Of a DNA stretch of 17,549 nucleotides, positions 1 to 6,164 are shown piece after piece. The position numbers and the translations under genes were made by a program. A model generated the notes under the pieces. The model saw only the letters and a list, made by a program, of their open reading frames with translations, made no database searches and had not been told where the DNA came from. Origin of the DNA: Halomonas chromatireducens. GTDB lineage: Bacteria > Pseudomonadota > Gammaproteobacteria > Pseudomonadales > Halomonadaceae. Each line of letters starts with the position of its first letter. Positions within the stretch are counted from its first letter, which is position 1. Location: positions 3,853,231 to 3,870,779 of the forward strand of contig NZ_CP014226.1 of assembly GCF_001545155.1 (NCBI RefSeq). The letters are read 5' to 3'.

Positions 1-117
1 GGAATTCGAACTCGAGAAGCCCTGAGTAGCGAGCGTGCATAGCCATACCTTGCTGCCAGCCGGACTTCCACCTAGCCTGATAGTTGCCACTGTCGTTTTT
101 CAAGGAGGTAAAACGCC

Positions 118-546
118 ATGAAGCAACTGTTGATATCCGGTTTTCTCGTCGCCCTTATGGCAACGGCTGCCCACGCCGATGACCATGGGCAACAAGGAGC
201 GGGCCAGGCAGCGACCGACCTGGAAACGGCCATGGACCTGCTGGTGCTGGAGAATGCCAGACTCGACGTGCTGCTGGAGAAGGAGCAACTGAGCGAAGAG
301 GAACTCGCCCTTATCGAGCAGATGAGCATTAACCTGGCCAATGCTCTGGCGCTGATCCATGAGGAAGTGGGTGAGATGGCCACCCTGATGGAGGAAGTAC
401 AGAGCAGCGCCGCCGATGGCGACGGACAGCGTGTCCGTGAGAGCGGCCGAACCTACCTGGACACCATCCAGCCACTGGTGAAAGAGCCGGTCGCACCGCG
501 CTTCCACCTGGAGGACAATGGCGAAGAAGCCGCGCGGCAGGAGTAA
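118..546 (+). CDS. Small exported protein, DUF6746-like
   Basis: A 142-residue protein of unknown function. Residues 1-20 form a signal peptide (charged start MKQ, hydrophobic core, end of type AHA before DDHG), so the mature protein should be periplasmic. The rest is acidic and strongly helical, with heptad-like Leu/Glu patterns between about residues 33 and 95 and a conserved-looking segment near residues 105-120 (SGRTYLDTIQPLV). Size, signal peptide and this layout match what I remember of the DUF6746 family of marine gammaproteobacteria; that link is from memory. The start is fixed by a perfect AAGGAGGT at 102-109, eight bases before the ATG. It converges with the nitroreductase gene, 22 bp away. 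Seen: ORF, ribosome site and signal peptide. Inferred: the family. No function is proposed. Confidence 0.85.
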   Translation: MKQLLISGFLVALMATAAHADDHGQQGAGQAATDLETAMDLLVLENARLDVLLEKEQLSEEELALIEQMSINLANALALIHEEVGEMATLMEEVQSSAADGDGQRVRESGRTYLDTIQPLVKEPVAPRFHLEDNGEEAARQE

Positions 547-568
547 GCCCAGGCCCGACTGGTCGGTC

Positions 569-1162
569 TCAGACCACGTAGGCCACTTCGTCGAACGCCA
601 AACGCGGGCCTCGGGGGCGCAGGCTCTCGGGGTCGCCAATACCCAGGTTGACCAGGAAGTTACTCTTGTAGCGGCCGTCGGGGAAGAACTCGGCATCGAC
701 CATGGCGTTATCGAAGCCACTCATGGGTCCCACGTCCAGCCCCAGCATGCGGGCTGCGATTATCAGGTAGCCACCCTGCAAGGTGCCGTTGCGCCAGGCC
801 GTTTCGCTGGACGTCTCGGGATTGGCCGCGAAGCGATCCCGTGCGTTGGGTGAGCTGGGAAACAGCGTCGGCAGGTGTTCGTGAAAGCAGGTGTCGATGG
901 CCACGATCACGGTAGTAGCGGCCTGGTAGGCCTTGTCCCGGTTAGCTTCGGAAAGTGCGGGCAGCAGCCGGGACTTGGCCTCCACGCTGGTCACGAAGAC
1001 ATAGCGCGACGGCTGGCAGTTCATGGAGGTCGGGCCCCACTTCAGCAGGTCGTAGAGACGGCGCAGAAGTGCCTCGTCAATGGGCTCATTGCGAAAGCCG
1101 TAGTGGGTACGCGCTTCACGGAAGGCAATATCCAGCGCGGTATCGTCGAGCGGCGGTCGCAT
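569..1162 (-). CDS. Nitroreductase-family FMN oxidoreductase, RutE-like
   Basis: A 197-residue flavoprotein of the nitroreductase superfamily, closest by eye to E. coli RutE (196 residues), which reduces malonic semialdehyde in uracil breakdown. Family blocks visible in order: ARTHYGF near residue 17, LKWGPTSMNCQP at 40-51 (FMN-binding segment), ETAWRNGTLQGGYLI, and GLDVGPMSGFDNAMVD toward the C-terminus. The frame stays open up to 1252, but I chose the ATG at 1162 because it has CTGGAG six bases upstream and gives exactly the family length. The upstream extension runs into the palindromic element at 1188-1330. No other rut genes lie nearby, so the substrate may be another enal, quinone or nitro compound. 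Cytoplasmic, probably monocistronic. The superfamily is certain; the RutE role is only likely. Confidence 0.9.
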   Translation of the reverse strand: MRPPLDDTALDIAFREARTHYGFRNEPIDEALLRRLYDLLKWGPTSMNCQPSRYVFVTSVEAKSRLLPALSEANRDKAYQAATTVIVAIDTCFHEHLPTLFPSSPNARDRFAANPETSSETAWRNGTLQGGYLIIAARMLGLDVGPMSGFDNAMVDAEFFPDGRYKSNFLVNLGIGDPESLRPRGPRLAFDEVAYVV

Positions 1163-1187
1163 TGGGTTCTCCAGATGACATATTCTC

Positions 1188-1330
1188 AGGCCTTGCCTAA
1201 AAACTGGCTGCGCTTGGCCATACGGCGTTAAAAATTGACTCAAAGTACTCATTTACACCGCGTAAACTCCGTCTTTTCGTCAATTTTTGCCTAGTCTGAT
1301 CTTCGCTCGCCGCCTTTTTAGACAACGCCT
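1188..1330. repeat. Nested imperfect palindromic intergenic element
   Basis: About 143 bp of non-coding sequence built as three nested inverted repeats. The outer arms are AGGCCTTGCCTAAAAA (1188-1203) and the reverse complement of 1315-1330, AGGCGTTGTCTAAAAA; they match at 14 of 16 positions. The middle arms are AAAAATTGAC (1230-1239) and GTCAATTTTT (1279-1288), a perfect 10-bp match. The centre is TTTACACCGCGTAAA (1252-1266), with 5-bp perfect arms. This layout suggests a REP/MITE-like interspersed repeat or a large folded RNA or DNA cruciform. I believe similar sequences are scattered between genes in Halomonadaceae, but that is memory and not tested here. It lies just upstream of the minus-strand nitroreductase gene, so it could affect its transcription. 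It encodes no protein. Confidence 0.6.
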
Positions 1331-1418
1331 AGACTCTACGGTATCGCTTCATGCCGGTCACTGTCGGTAGCTCCGCTTTGGTCGAAAAAAATAGCAACAC
1401 TCGCCATTGGAGATGTCC

Positions 1419-2072
1419 ATGTCCTCGTCACGCCTGCTTGCCTGCCTGGTCGCTGTGCTGTTGGCCGGTTTCGCCCCCTTCGCCGCCGCCCAGGAATTCC
1501 AGGCCTACGAAGACGCCCTGGCCCGGGGCGAGCGGCACGCCAACTACTGGCAATACGGCTGGGCGGGGGTGTATGCCACCACACTGGCGGTGAACGCCTA
1601 TCAGGCCAGCGAATCGAGCAGCCGCGACGATCGCTACGATGCCCGGGTGGGCGTGGTGAAGTCGGCCCTGGCGCTGGGCGGCACCCTGATGGACCGCCAG
1701 CCGCACCCACAGGCCTACCGTGAGCTGCGTGATGGCGATCAGGATATCGACCGGGCCCGGCAACTGATGCACTCGGTCGCCGATGAGGAGCGTCGTCGCC
1801 GCAGCCTGGAAGCCCGACTGGGCTCGCTGGCCGTGAACACGGCCTCGGGGCTGCTGATCGGCGTGGGTGATGGGCGCGGTCGCGACGGCGCGATCAACTT
1901 CGCGACCGGCATGTTGATCAGCGAACTGCAGCTGCAGAGCCAGCCGCGCCAGGCAACCGCGGCGATCAACCGCTTCCAGCCTGCCCGGGTGTCGGTGGGA
2001 GACATGCACCTGAACGGCGAATACGCCCTGCTGGTGACGCCGAACCAGGTCGGGGTAGCACTGCGCTACTGA
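1419..2072 (+). CDS. Exported protein of unknown function
   Basis: A 217-residue protein I do not recognise. Residues 1-25 are a clear signal peptide (MSSSRLLACL..., ending FAAAQ). The mature part has an aromatic segment (HANYWQYGWAGVY), a long charged region rich in Arg/Glu/Asp in the middle (DEERRRRSLEAR), then a Gly-rich hydrophobic stretch (SGLLIGVGDGRGRDGAINFATGML). It ends in alternating hydrophobic residues and a terminal aromatic (VGVALRY), a pattern also found at the end of outer-membrane proteins, though the protein is too helical to be an ordinary barrel. Start: an in-frame TTG at 1407 is possible, but GGAG at 1409-1412 is ideally placed for the ATG at 1419. It stands alone between the palindromic element and the zinc genes. 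Periplasmic or outer-membrane-associated is an inference. Confidence 0.75.
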   Translation: MSSSRLLACLVAVLLAGFAPFAAAQEFQAYEDALARGERHANYWQYGWAGVYATTLAVNAYQASESSSRDDRYDARVGVVKSALALGGTLMDRQPHPQAYRELRDGDQDIDRARQLMHSVADEERRRRSLEARLGSLAVNTASGLLIGVGDGRGRDGAINFATGMLISELQLQSQPRQATAAINRFQPARVSVGDMHLNGEYALLVTPNQVGVALRY

Positions 2073-2080
2073 ATTCATGC

Positions 2081-2114
2081 CGAGCCAGGGCGAGACGGAC
2101 CTTGCCCTCGGTTT
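2081..2114 (+). terminator. Possible weak terminator hairpin
   Basis: Directly after the 217-residue ORF, AGGGC (2087-2091) can pair with GCCCT (2104-2108), extended by outer C/G pairs with a bulge and followed by a short GTTT. It would separate that gene from the zinc promoter just downstream. The stem is short and bulged and the T tract is poor, so this is tentative. Confidence 0.25.
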
Positions 2115-2146
2115 GCCAATGCCCGGCCCCTTGCCTTGTAGACCCC

Positions 2147-2175
2147 TTGCACAATAGCCTCGCTCTCGTTATTGT
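2147..2175 (+). promoter_or_regulatory. Putative sigma70 promoter of first znu unit
   Basis: TTGCAC (2147-2152) and TATTGT (2170-2175) are separated by 17 bp. They match the -35 and -10 consensus at 3 and 4 of 6 positions. The -10 element overlaps the left edge of the Zur-like palindrome, which would place a bound Zur repressor on the polymerase site. The hexamers alone are weak; the spacing and operator overlap make the call plausible. Confidence 0.35.
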
Positions 2176-2191
2176 TATGTTATAACATTTC
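2172..2191. promoter_or_regulatory. Zur operator (zinc uptake repressor box)
   Basis: TTGTTATGTTATAACATTTC, centred on the perfect 12-bp palindrome ATGTTATAACAT (2177-2188). The right half, read outward, is the classic gammaproteobacterial Zur half-site GAAATGTTATAAC, known from E. coli znuA/znuC control. It ends 12 bases before the ATG of the first permease and overlaps the predicted -10. This points to repression by Zn-loaded Zur and to expression under zinc shortage. No zur gene is in the window. Confidence 0.8.
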
Positions 2192-2203
2192 TTGGAAATC
2201 CTG

Positions 2204-3091
2204 ATGATCGATTCGCTCCTCTGGTGGGTCATCTCGCCGCTGGACTACACCTTCATGCGCCGGGCCCTGGTGGCCTGCATGGCGCTGTCACTGACCGCTC
2301 CCATCCTCGGCGTGCTGCTGATGCTGCGCGGCATGAGCCTGATGGGCGAGGCGCTCTCCCACGCGATTCTGCCCGGCGTCGCAGTAGCCTTCATGCTGGC
2401 CGGCTTTTCGCTGCCGCTGATGATGCTGGGTGGCGTGGCAGCGGGGCTTGTCACCGTGGCCACGGCCAGCAGCGTGACCCTGTTCAGCGGCCTGAAGGAG
2501 GACGCCGCCATGGCCAGCCTGTTTCTCGTGGCCATGGCCGCCGGGGTCATGATCATCTCGCTCTCGGGCAGTGCCCTGGACCTGGGGCATGTGCTGTTCG
2601 GTTCGATACTCGCCGTCGACGGCCGCACCCTGCTGCTGGTCTGCCTGGTCAGCAGCCTGGTCCTCGTTGGTCTCGCCATCAGCTTCCGGGCGCTGGTAAT
2701 GGAGTGCCTGGACCCGCAGTTCCTGACGCTTCAGGGCAGGCATGCCGGCTGGACCCATGGGCTGTTCATGTGCCTGGTGGTGCTCAGCCTGGTGGTGGGC
2801 TTCCAGTCCCTGGGTACGCTGATGGCCGCCGGCCTGATGCTGCTGCCGGCGGCCACGGCGCGCTACTGGAGCCAGCGCCTGGAGGGAATGATCGCGATCG
2901 CCATCGGCTGGGCATTGGCCTGCAGCATCACGGGGCTGCTGGTCTCCTATCACGCCGGGCTGCCCAGCGGGCCCACCATCGTTCTGCTGACGGGCGCGGG
3001 CTATGCGCTCTCCGTGCTGTTCGGTCCCTGCAACGGCGTGCTGGTTCGCCGGCGCACGCCCCACCGGGTTTTGCGTCACGAAAAAGGGTGA
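2204..3091 (+). CDS. Zinc ABC transporter permease, first ZnuB-type paralogue
   Basis: A 295-residue inner-membrane permease of the ABC-3 (ZnuB/MntB/TroC) family, moving Zn2+ (possibly Mn2+) handed over by a periplasmic binding protein. About eight or nine hydrophobic helices are visible. Family blocks include LMLRGMSLMGEALSHAILPGVA near residues 40-60, AMASLFLVAMAAGVM, DLGHVLFGSILAV, and GTLMAAGLMLLPAATARYW, the last lying at the expected ATPase-contact region. It aligns without gaps over nearly its full length with the second permease (4046-4936); well over half the positions are identical by eye. I chose ATG 2204 over the in-frame TTG at 2192 because GGA lies upstream at suitable distance. 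It has its own Zur box and no ATPase gene of its own upstream, so it probably uses ZnuC encoded downstream. It could form a heterodimer with the other permease, as in two-permease Mn importers, or be an alternative subunit. Confidence 0.92.
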   Translation: MIDSLLWWVISPLDYTFMRRALVACMALSLTAPILGVLLMLRGMSLMGEALSHAILPGVAVAFMLAGFSLPLMMLGGVAAGLVTVATASSVTLFSGLKEDAAMASLFLVAMAAGVMIISLSGSALDLGHVLFGSILAVDGRTLLLVCLVSSLVLVGLAISFRALVMECLDPQFLTLQGRHAGWTHGLFMCLVVLSLVVGFQSLGTLMAAGLMLLPAATARYWSQRLEGMIAIAIGWALACSITGLLVSYHAGLPSGPTIVLLTGAGYALSVLFGPCNGVLVRRRTPHRVLRHEKG

Positions 3092-3114
3092 GCCCCTCCC
3101 CGCCGGCCGTCTTA

Positions 3115-3134
3115 TTTGTTATGTTATATCCTAG
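3115..3134. promoter_or_regulatory. Second, degenerate Zur-like site
   Basis: The 13-mer TTGTTATGTTATA occurs exactly both here (3116-3128) and in the strong Zur box (2172-2184). Here, however, the right half is TCCTAG instead of ACATTTC, so the palindrome is lost. It lies 26 bases before the small ORF that leads into znuC. It may be a weak Zur half-site, a decayed operator left from duplication of the permease unit, or a promoter element. The exact repeat is seen; Zur binding is inferred. Confidence 0.5.
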
Positions 3135-3159
3135 ATTATCGCGCCGAGAGACCAACCCC

Positions 3160-3315
3160 ATGGCACATAGTTCACGTTCACACCGACACCGCCAGGAAGG
3201 GCCTTGCCATTTCTCTCTGATGTCGCTTTCCGCCACACGCCGACTGATGCTGGCCGCCGCACCGCTGGCCGCACTCTGGCTGGCCGTCTCCTGGGCGGCA
3301 GGGTGGTGGGGCTGA
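3160..3315 (+). CDS. Possible small membrane protein coupled to znuC
   Basis: A 51-codon ORF filling the space between the second Zur-like site and znuC. The first 20 residues are polar and His/Arg-rich (MAHSSRSHRHRQ, then PCHF). The rest is one strong hydrophobic segment ending in Trp/Gly (LMLAAAPLAALWLAVSW, AAGWWG). Its TGA shares one base with the ATG of znuC (TGATG), typical of translational coupling. A weak GAGAG lies nine bases before ATG 3160. A second ATG at 3220 would give a 31-residue peptide but lacks a ribosome site. Codons after 3220 end mostly in G or C like the real genes; those before it do not. I know no family. It may be a membrane micropeptide, a translated leader or a decayed gene remnant. 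Alternatively znuC could start at TTG 3204, out of frame with this ORF, but that would add an unusual N-terminus. Confidence 0.4.
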   Translation: MAHSSRSHRHRQEGPCHFSLMSLSATRRLMLAAAPLAALWLAVSWAAGWWG

Positions 3316-4052
3316 TGGAGCAGGAAGCCACTTCCCGACTGCAGTTGCACGACCTACAGCTGGCCCAGGCCAATCGCACCGTGCTCGAGCATGTGGACGG
3401 CCGCTTTCGCGACGGTGCCATCACTGCACTGGTGGGTGCCAACGGCACCGGCAAGAGCACGCTGATCCAGGGGATCATGGGCATGCTCAAGCCGGTGGCC
3501 GGCCGCGTGGCGTGCTCGGTGCCCAAGGAGCGCCGCGCCTGGCTGCCACAGCAGCTGGCCCTTGACCTCACCTTCCCCATGAGCGTGGAAGAGCTGGTCA
3601 TGACCGGCAGCTGGCCAAGCCACGGGGCGCTCGTCGGGTACTGCGCCCGCCACTATCGCCGCGGCCGCGAGGTCATGGCACGCCTGGGCATTTCGCACCT
3701 GGCGCACCGCCCTCTGGGCGAGCTCTCCGGCGGCCAGCGCCAGCGCGCCCTGATCGGCCGAACCCTGATGCAGGAAGCGGAGCTGCTGCTGCTCGACGAA
3801 CCCTTCGCCAATGTCGATAGCGAAACCGTGGATGTACTGATGACGGTGCTGCGTGACATGGCCGCCAGTGGCGCCACCCTGATTGTGGTGCTGCACGACA
3901 TGGAGCAGCTCTCGCGGCTGGCCGACGAGGTCGTGGTACTGGCCAACGGCCACGCCCACTGGACCTCGCCTCAGGCGATTGCCGAGGGCCATGCACCCGT
4001 TGCCGGCACTGCCCGGCTGACGCTGGGCATCCCGGGAGTCAGTACATGCTAG
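3315..4052 (+). CDS. znuC: Zinc ABC transporter ATP-binding protein ZnuC
   Basis: A 245-residue ATPase that powers zinc import through the ZnuB-type permeases at the cytoplasmic face of the inner membrane. All ABC motifs are intact: Walker A GANGTGKS (41-48), Q-loop LPQQ (77-80), signature LSGGQRQR (137-144), Walker B LLLLDEP with Asp161/Glu162, D-loop at 166-168 and switch His194 (VLHDME). Length and the start of the first strand match ZnuC. The ATG at 3315 is preceded by a GGTGGGG tract and overlaps the stop of the small ORF. The reading frame is open upstream to about 3204, but that stretch (Arg/Gly-rich) looks unlike any ZnuC N-terminus. The 3' end overlaps the second permease by 7 nt, so subunits are co-translated. 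Family and motifs are certain; zinc rather than manganese is inferred from Zur sites and the His-rich ZnuA. Confidence 0.93.
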   Translation: MEQEATSRLQLHDLQLAQANRTVLEHVDGRFRDGAITALVGANGTGKSTLIQGIMGMLKPVAGRVACSVPKERRAWLPQQLALDLTFPMSVEELVMTGSWPSHGALVGYCARHYRRGREVMARLGISHLAHRPLGELSGGQRQRALIGRTLMQEAELLLLDEPFANVDSETVDVLMTVLRDMAASGATLIVVLHDMEQLSRLADEVVVLANGHAHWTSPQAIAEGHAPVAGTARLTLGIPGVSTC

Positions 4053-4936
4053 CGCTGCTCTACGAGTGGCTGATCGCCCCATTCGACTACGGCTTCATGC
4101 GGCGCGCTGCCGTGGGCAGCCTGGCCCTGTCGCTGGCGGCGCCCCCCATAGGGGTCTTCCTCATGTTGCGGGGCATGAGCCTGATCGGCGATGCCATGGC
4201 CCATGCCATTCTTCCCGGCGTGGCGCTGGGCTTCCTGCTCGCCGGCTTCTCGCTGCCGATCATGAGCCTTGGCGGCGTGCTCTCGGGGCTGCTGGTGGCC
4301 ATGCTGGCGGGTAGCGTGTCGCAGATGACCGGCCATCGGGAAGACTCCGCCATGGCCAGCTTCTTCCTGATCTCGCTGGCAGCCGGGGTGATGCTCGTGT
4401 CACTGGGCGGCAGCAGCGTCGACCTGACCCATGTGCTGTTCGGCTCGATCCTTGCCGTTAACACCACCGCCCTGATCCTGATCGCGGCAATCAGCAGCGT
4501 GATCGTGATTACCCTGGCGCTCATCTTTCGCGCCCTGGTGGTGGAGTGCCTCGACCCGCTGTTCCTGCGCGGCCAGGGCATGCATGGCGGCCTGGTTCAC
4601 GGGATCTTCCTCGGCCTGGTGGTACTCAACCTGACCGCCGGCTTCCAGACCCTGGGTACCTTGATGGCCGTGGGCCTGATGATGCTCCCGGCCACGACGG
4701 CGCGCTTCTGGAGCAAGCGCCTGGAGGGGCTGATCGGCACCGCCATACTGCTCGCCATGATCGCCAGTATCGGCGGACTCCTGCTGTCGTATCACCTGAG
4801 CATTCCTTCAGGCCCCGCCATCATCCTGCTGGCCGGTGTGGGCTACATGCTCTCCGCCCTGCTCGGCCGCCACCACAGCCTGACTGCGCGACTGCGCCGA
4901 CGCGCGGCGCCGCTTGGCGCTCCCGAACCTCACTGA
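4046..4936 (+). CDS. znuB: Zinc ABC transporter permease ZnuB
   Basis: A 296-residue ABC-3 family permease forming the membrane channel for Zn2+ with ZnuC and ZnuA. Hydrophobic helices run from about residue 20 to 275. Conserved blocks are LMLRGMSLIGDAMAHAILPG (about 39-58), DSAMASFFLISLAAGVM, DLTHVLFGSILAV, CLDPLFLRGQGMHGG and GTLMAVGLMMLPATTARFW. It aligns gap-free with the first permease at 2204-3091. The start overlaps the end of znuC by 7 nt, and znuA follows 40 bp later, so this copy sits in the canonical znuCBA block while the first is the extra one. The C-terminal tail after residue 275 (RHHSLTARLRRRAAP) is basic and differs from its paralogue, fitting a cytoplasmic end. Confidence 0.93.
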   Translation: MLALLYEWLIAPFDYGFMRRAAVGSLALSLAAPPIGVFLMLRGMSLIGDAMAHAILPGVALGFLLAGFSLPIMSLGGVLSGLLVAMLAGSVSQMTGHREDSAMASFFLISLAAGVMLVSLGGSSVDLTHVLFGSILAVNTTALILIAAISSVIVITLALIFRALVVECLDPLFLRGQGMHGGLVHGIFLGLVVLNLTAGFQTLGTLMAVGLMMLPATTARFWSKRLEGLIGTAILLAMIASIGGLLLSYHLSIPSGPAIILLAGVGYMLSALLGRHHSLTARLRRRAAPLGAPEPH

Positions 4937-4976
4937 TTGCTGCATAAACCCCGACAACAAGCCAAGGAGTTCTCGC

Positions 4977-6095
4977 ATGCGTAATATCAAGCCCTCCGCC
5001 CTCATGATCGGCGCCACGGCCATGCTCGCCTTGCCTGCCGCCTTCGCCGCCGAACGCGTACAGGTCGTCACCAGCTTCAGCATCCTGGCCGATATGGTTG
5101 AAAACGTGGGTGGCGAACACGTCGAGGTGACCTCGCTGGTCGGCCCGGACAGCGATGCCCACGTCTTCTCGCCCAGCCCCCGTGACGCCCGCAACCTGGC
5201 TGATGCGGACCTGGTGGTTTTCAACGGCCTGCTCTTCGAAGGCTGGATGGAGCGCCTGATCGATTCCAGCGATTACGCCGGCCCGCTGGTGACGGCTACC
5301 GACGGTATCGAAAAGCTCGACTACCATGGCCACGACCACGACGATCATGACGACCACGGCCACGATCATGACGACCATGACCACGGCCACGACCACGATC
5401 ACGACCATGACCATGATCATGACGACCACGGGCACGACGATCATGACAACCATGACGACCACGGCCACGATGACCACGACCATGCGCATGGCGAACACGA
5501 TCCCCATGCCTGGCAGGACCTCGCCATGGGCCAGGTCTATGTCGGCAATATCCTCGAAGGCCTGATCGAGGCCGACCCTGACAACGAAGCCGCCTACCGC
5601 GAGAATGCCGAGCGGTACATCAACGAGATGCAGGCCACCGATGACGAGATTCGGCAGCTGATCGGCGAGATTCCCGCCTCTACCAGCGTGATCACCGGCC
5701 ACGACTCATTCGGCTACTTCTCCAATGCCTACGGCCTGCGCTTCCTCTCCCCGGTGGGGCTCTCCACCGAAGCCGAACCCAGCGCCGCCGACATGGCGCG
5801 GTTGATCGACGTGATTCGCGAGCAGAACGTCAAGGCACTGTTCCACGAGAACATGACCAGCCCGGCGATCATCAACCAGCTGTCGGAGGAGACCGGCCTG
5901 CCCATCGCCGGCACCCTCTACGCCGACGCCCTGGCCGCCGAAGGCGACGCGAGCACCTACCTCGGCATGATGCGTAACAATGCCCAGGTGCTGCATGACG
6001 CCCTTGCCGAAGAGGGCCATAATGATCATGGGCACGGCGACAGCCATGACGACTATGACCATGACCATGACGACGACCATGGGCATAGCCACTGA
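4977..6095 (+). CDS. znuA: Periplasmic zinc-binding protein ZnuA
   Basis: A 372-residue cluster A-I metal-binding protein that captures Zn2+ in the periplasm and delivers it to the ZnuB/ZnuC importer. Signal peptide: residues 1-25 (ending AAFAA before ERVQ). Predicted metal ligands sit at the usual places: His62 (SDAHVFSPSPRD), His177 (HDPHAW), His242 (ITGHDSF) and Asp317 (LYADAL). Between the first two lies a long His/Asp-rich loop (117-174, 25 His), and a second His-rich tail closes the protein (348-372, nine His). Such loops in ZnuA are thought to gather zinc or sense saturation; two in one protein, one at the extreme C-terminus, is less usual. The start is set by AAGGAG at 4964-4969, seven bases before ATG. 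It is last in the znu unit, before a strong hairpin. A Mn role is less likely given the His-rich loops and Zur box. Confidence 0.95.
   Translation: MRNIKPSALMIGATAMLALPAAFAAERVQVVTSFSILADMVENVGGEHVEVTSLVGPDSDAHVFSPSPRDARNLADADLVVFNGLLFEGWMERLIDSSDYAGPLVTATDGIEKLDYHGHDHDDHDDHGHDHDDHDHGHDHDHDHDHDHDDHGHDDHDNHDDHGHDDHDHAHGEHDPHAWQDLAMGQVYVGNILEGLIEADPDNEAAYRENAERYINEMQATDDEIRQLIGEIPASTSVITGHDSFGYFSNAYGLRFLSPVGLSTEAEPSAADMARLIDVIREQNVKALFHENMTSPAIINQLSEETGLPIAGTLYADALAAEGDASTYLGMMRNNAQVLHDALAEEGHNDHGHGDSHDDYDHDHDDDHGHSH
5325..5507 (+). repeat. Low-complexity GAY-CAY tract encoding ZnuA His loop
   Basis: About 180 bp of alternating Asp (GAC/GAT) and His (CAC/CAT) codons with occasional Gly and Asn, inside znuA. 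The near-repeats (CACGACCATGAC and variants) are prone to slippage, so loop length may vary between strains. Both synonymous codons alternate irregularly, which suggests selection for protein composition rather than a recent DNA expansion. The opposite strand reads as a long Val/Met/Ile run that is not a gene. Confidence 0.8.
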
Positions 6096-6135
6096 CCGGC
6101 GATACCAAGCGCGCCGCTAGCGGCAGCGTAAACCA

Positions 6136-6164
6136 CAGCGGGGGCGCCAACGGCGCCCCTGTTG
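6136..6164 (+). terminator. Strong hairpin after znuA
   Basis: GGGGCGCC (6141-6148), loop AAC, GGCGCCCC (6152-6159), an 8-bp perfect G/C stem. It can extend to 13 pairs with two G-U wobbles (6136-6140 with 6160-6164). It is followed by CTTTC rather than a full T tract, so it may terminate weakly or mainly protect the 3' end of the znu mRNA. Confidence 0.65.

Noticed and set aside
1..16. GAATTC, TTCGAA and CTCGAG packed in the first 16 bases, like a cloning linker
   Set aside because: Sequence continues smoothly into ordinary genomic DNA, and such sites arise by chance; nothing else points to a vector.
555..575. Short overlapping palindromes between the first two convergent genes as a shared terminator
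   Set aside because: Stems of five pairs with loops of one or two bases and no T tract are too weak.
3204..3314. N-terminal extension of ZnuC from TTG 3204
   Set aside because: It would add 37 Arg/Gly-rich residues not seen in ZnuC, with a ribosome site too close to the TTG; the ATG at 3315 gives normal family length.
2224..3315. 363-codon plus-strand ORF in another frame across the first permease
   Set aside because: Composition is Arg/Gly/Pro/Ala-rich without family features; the ABC-3 permease frame is unmistakable. Only its last 51 codons (3160-3315) are kept as a possible small gene.
4821..5702. Long minus-strand ORF with a Val/Met/Ile-rich run opposite znuA
   Set aside because: It is the reverse reading of the His/Asp codon tract; ZnuA on the plus strand has a signal peptide, metal ligands and a ribosome site.
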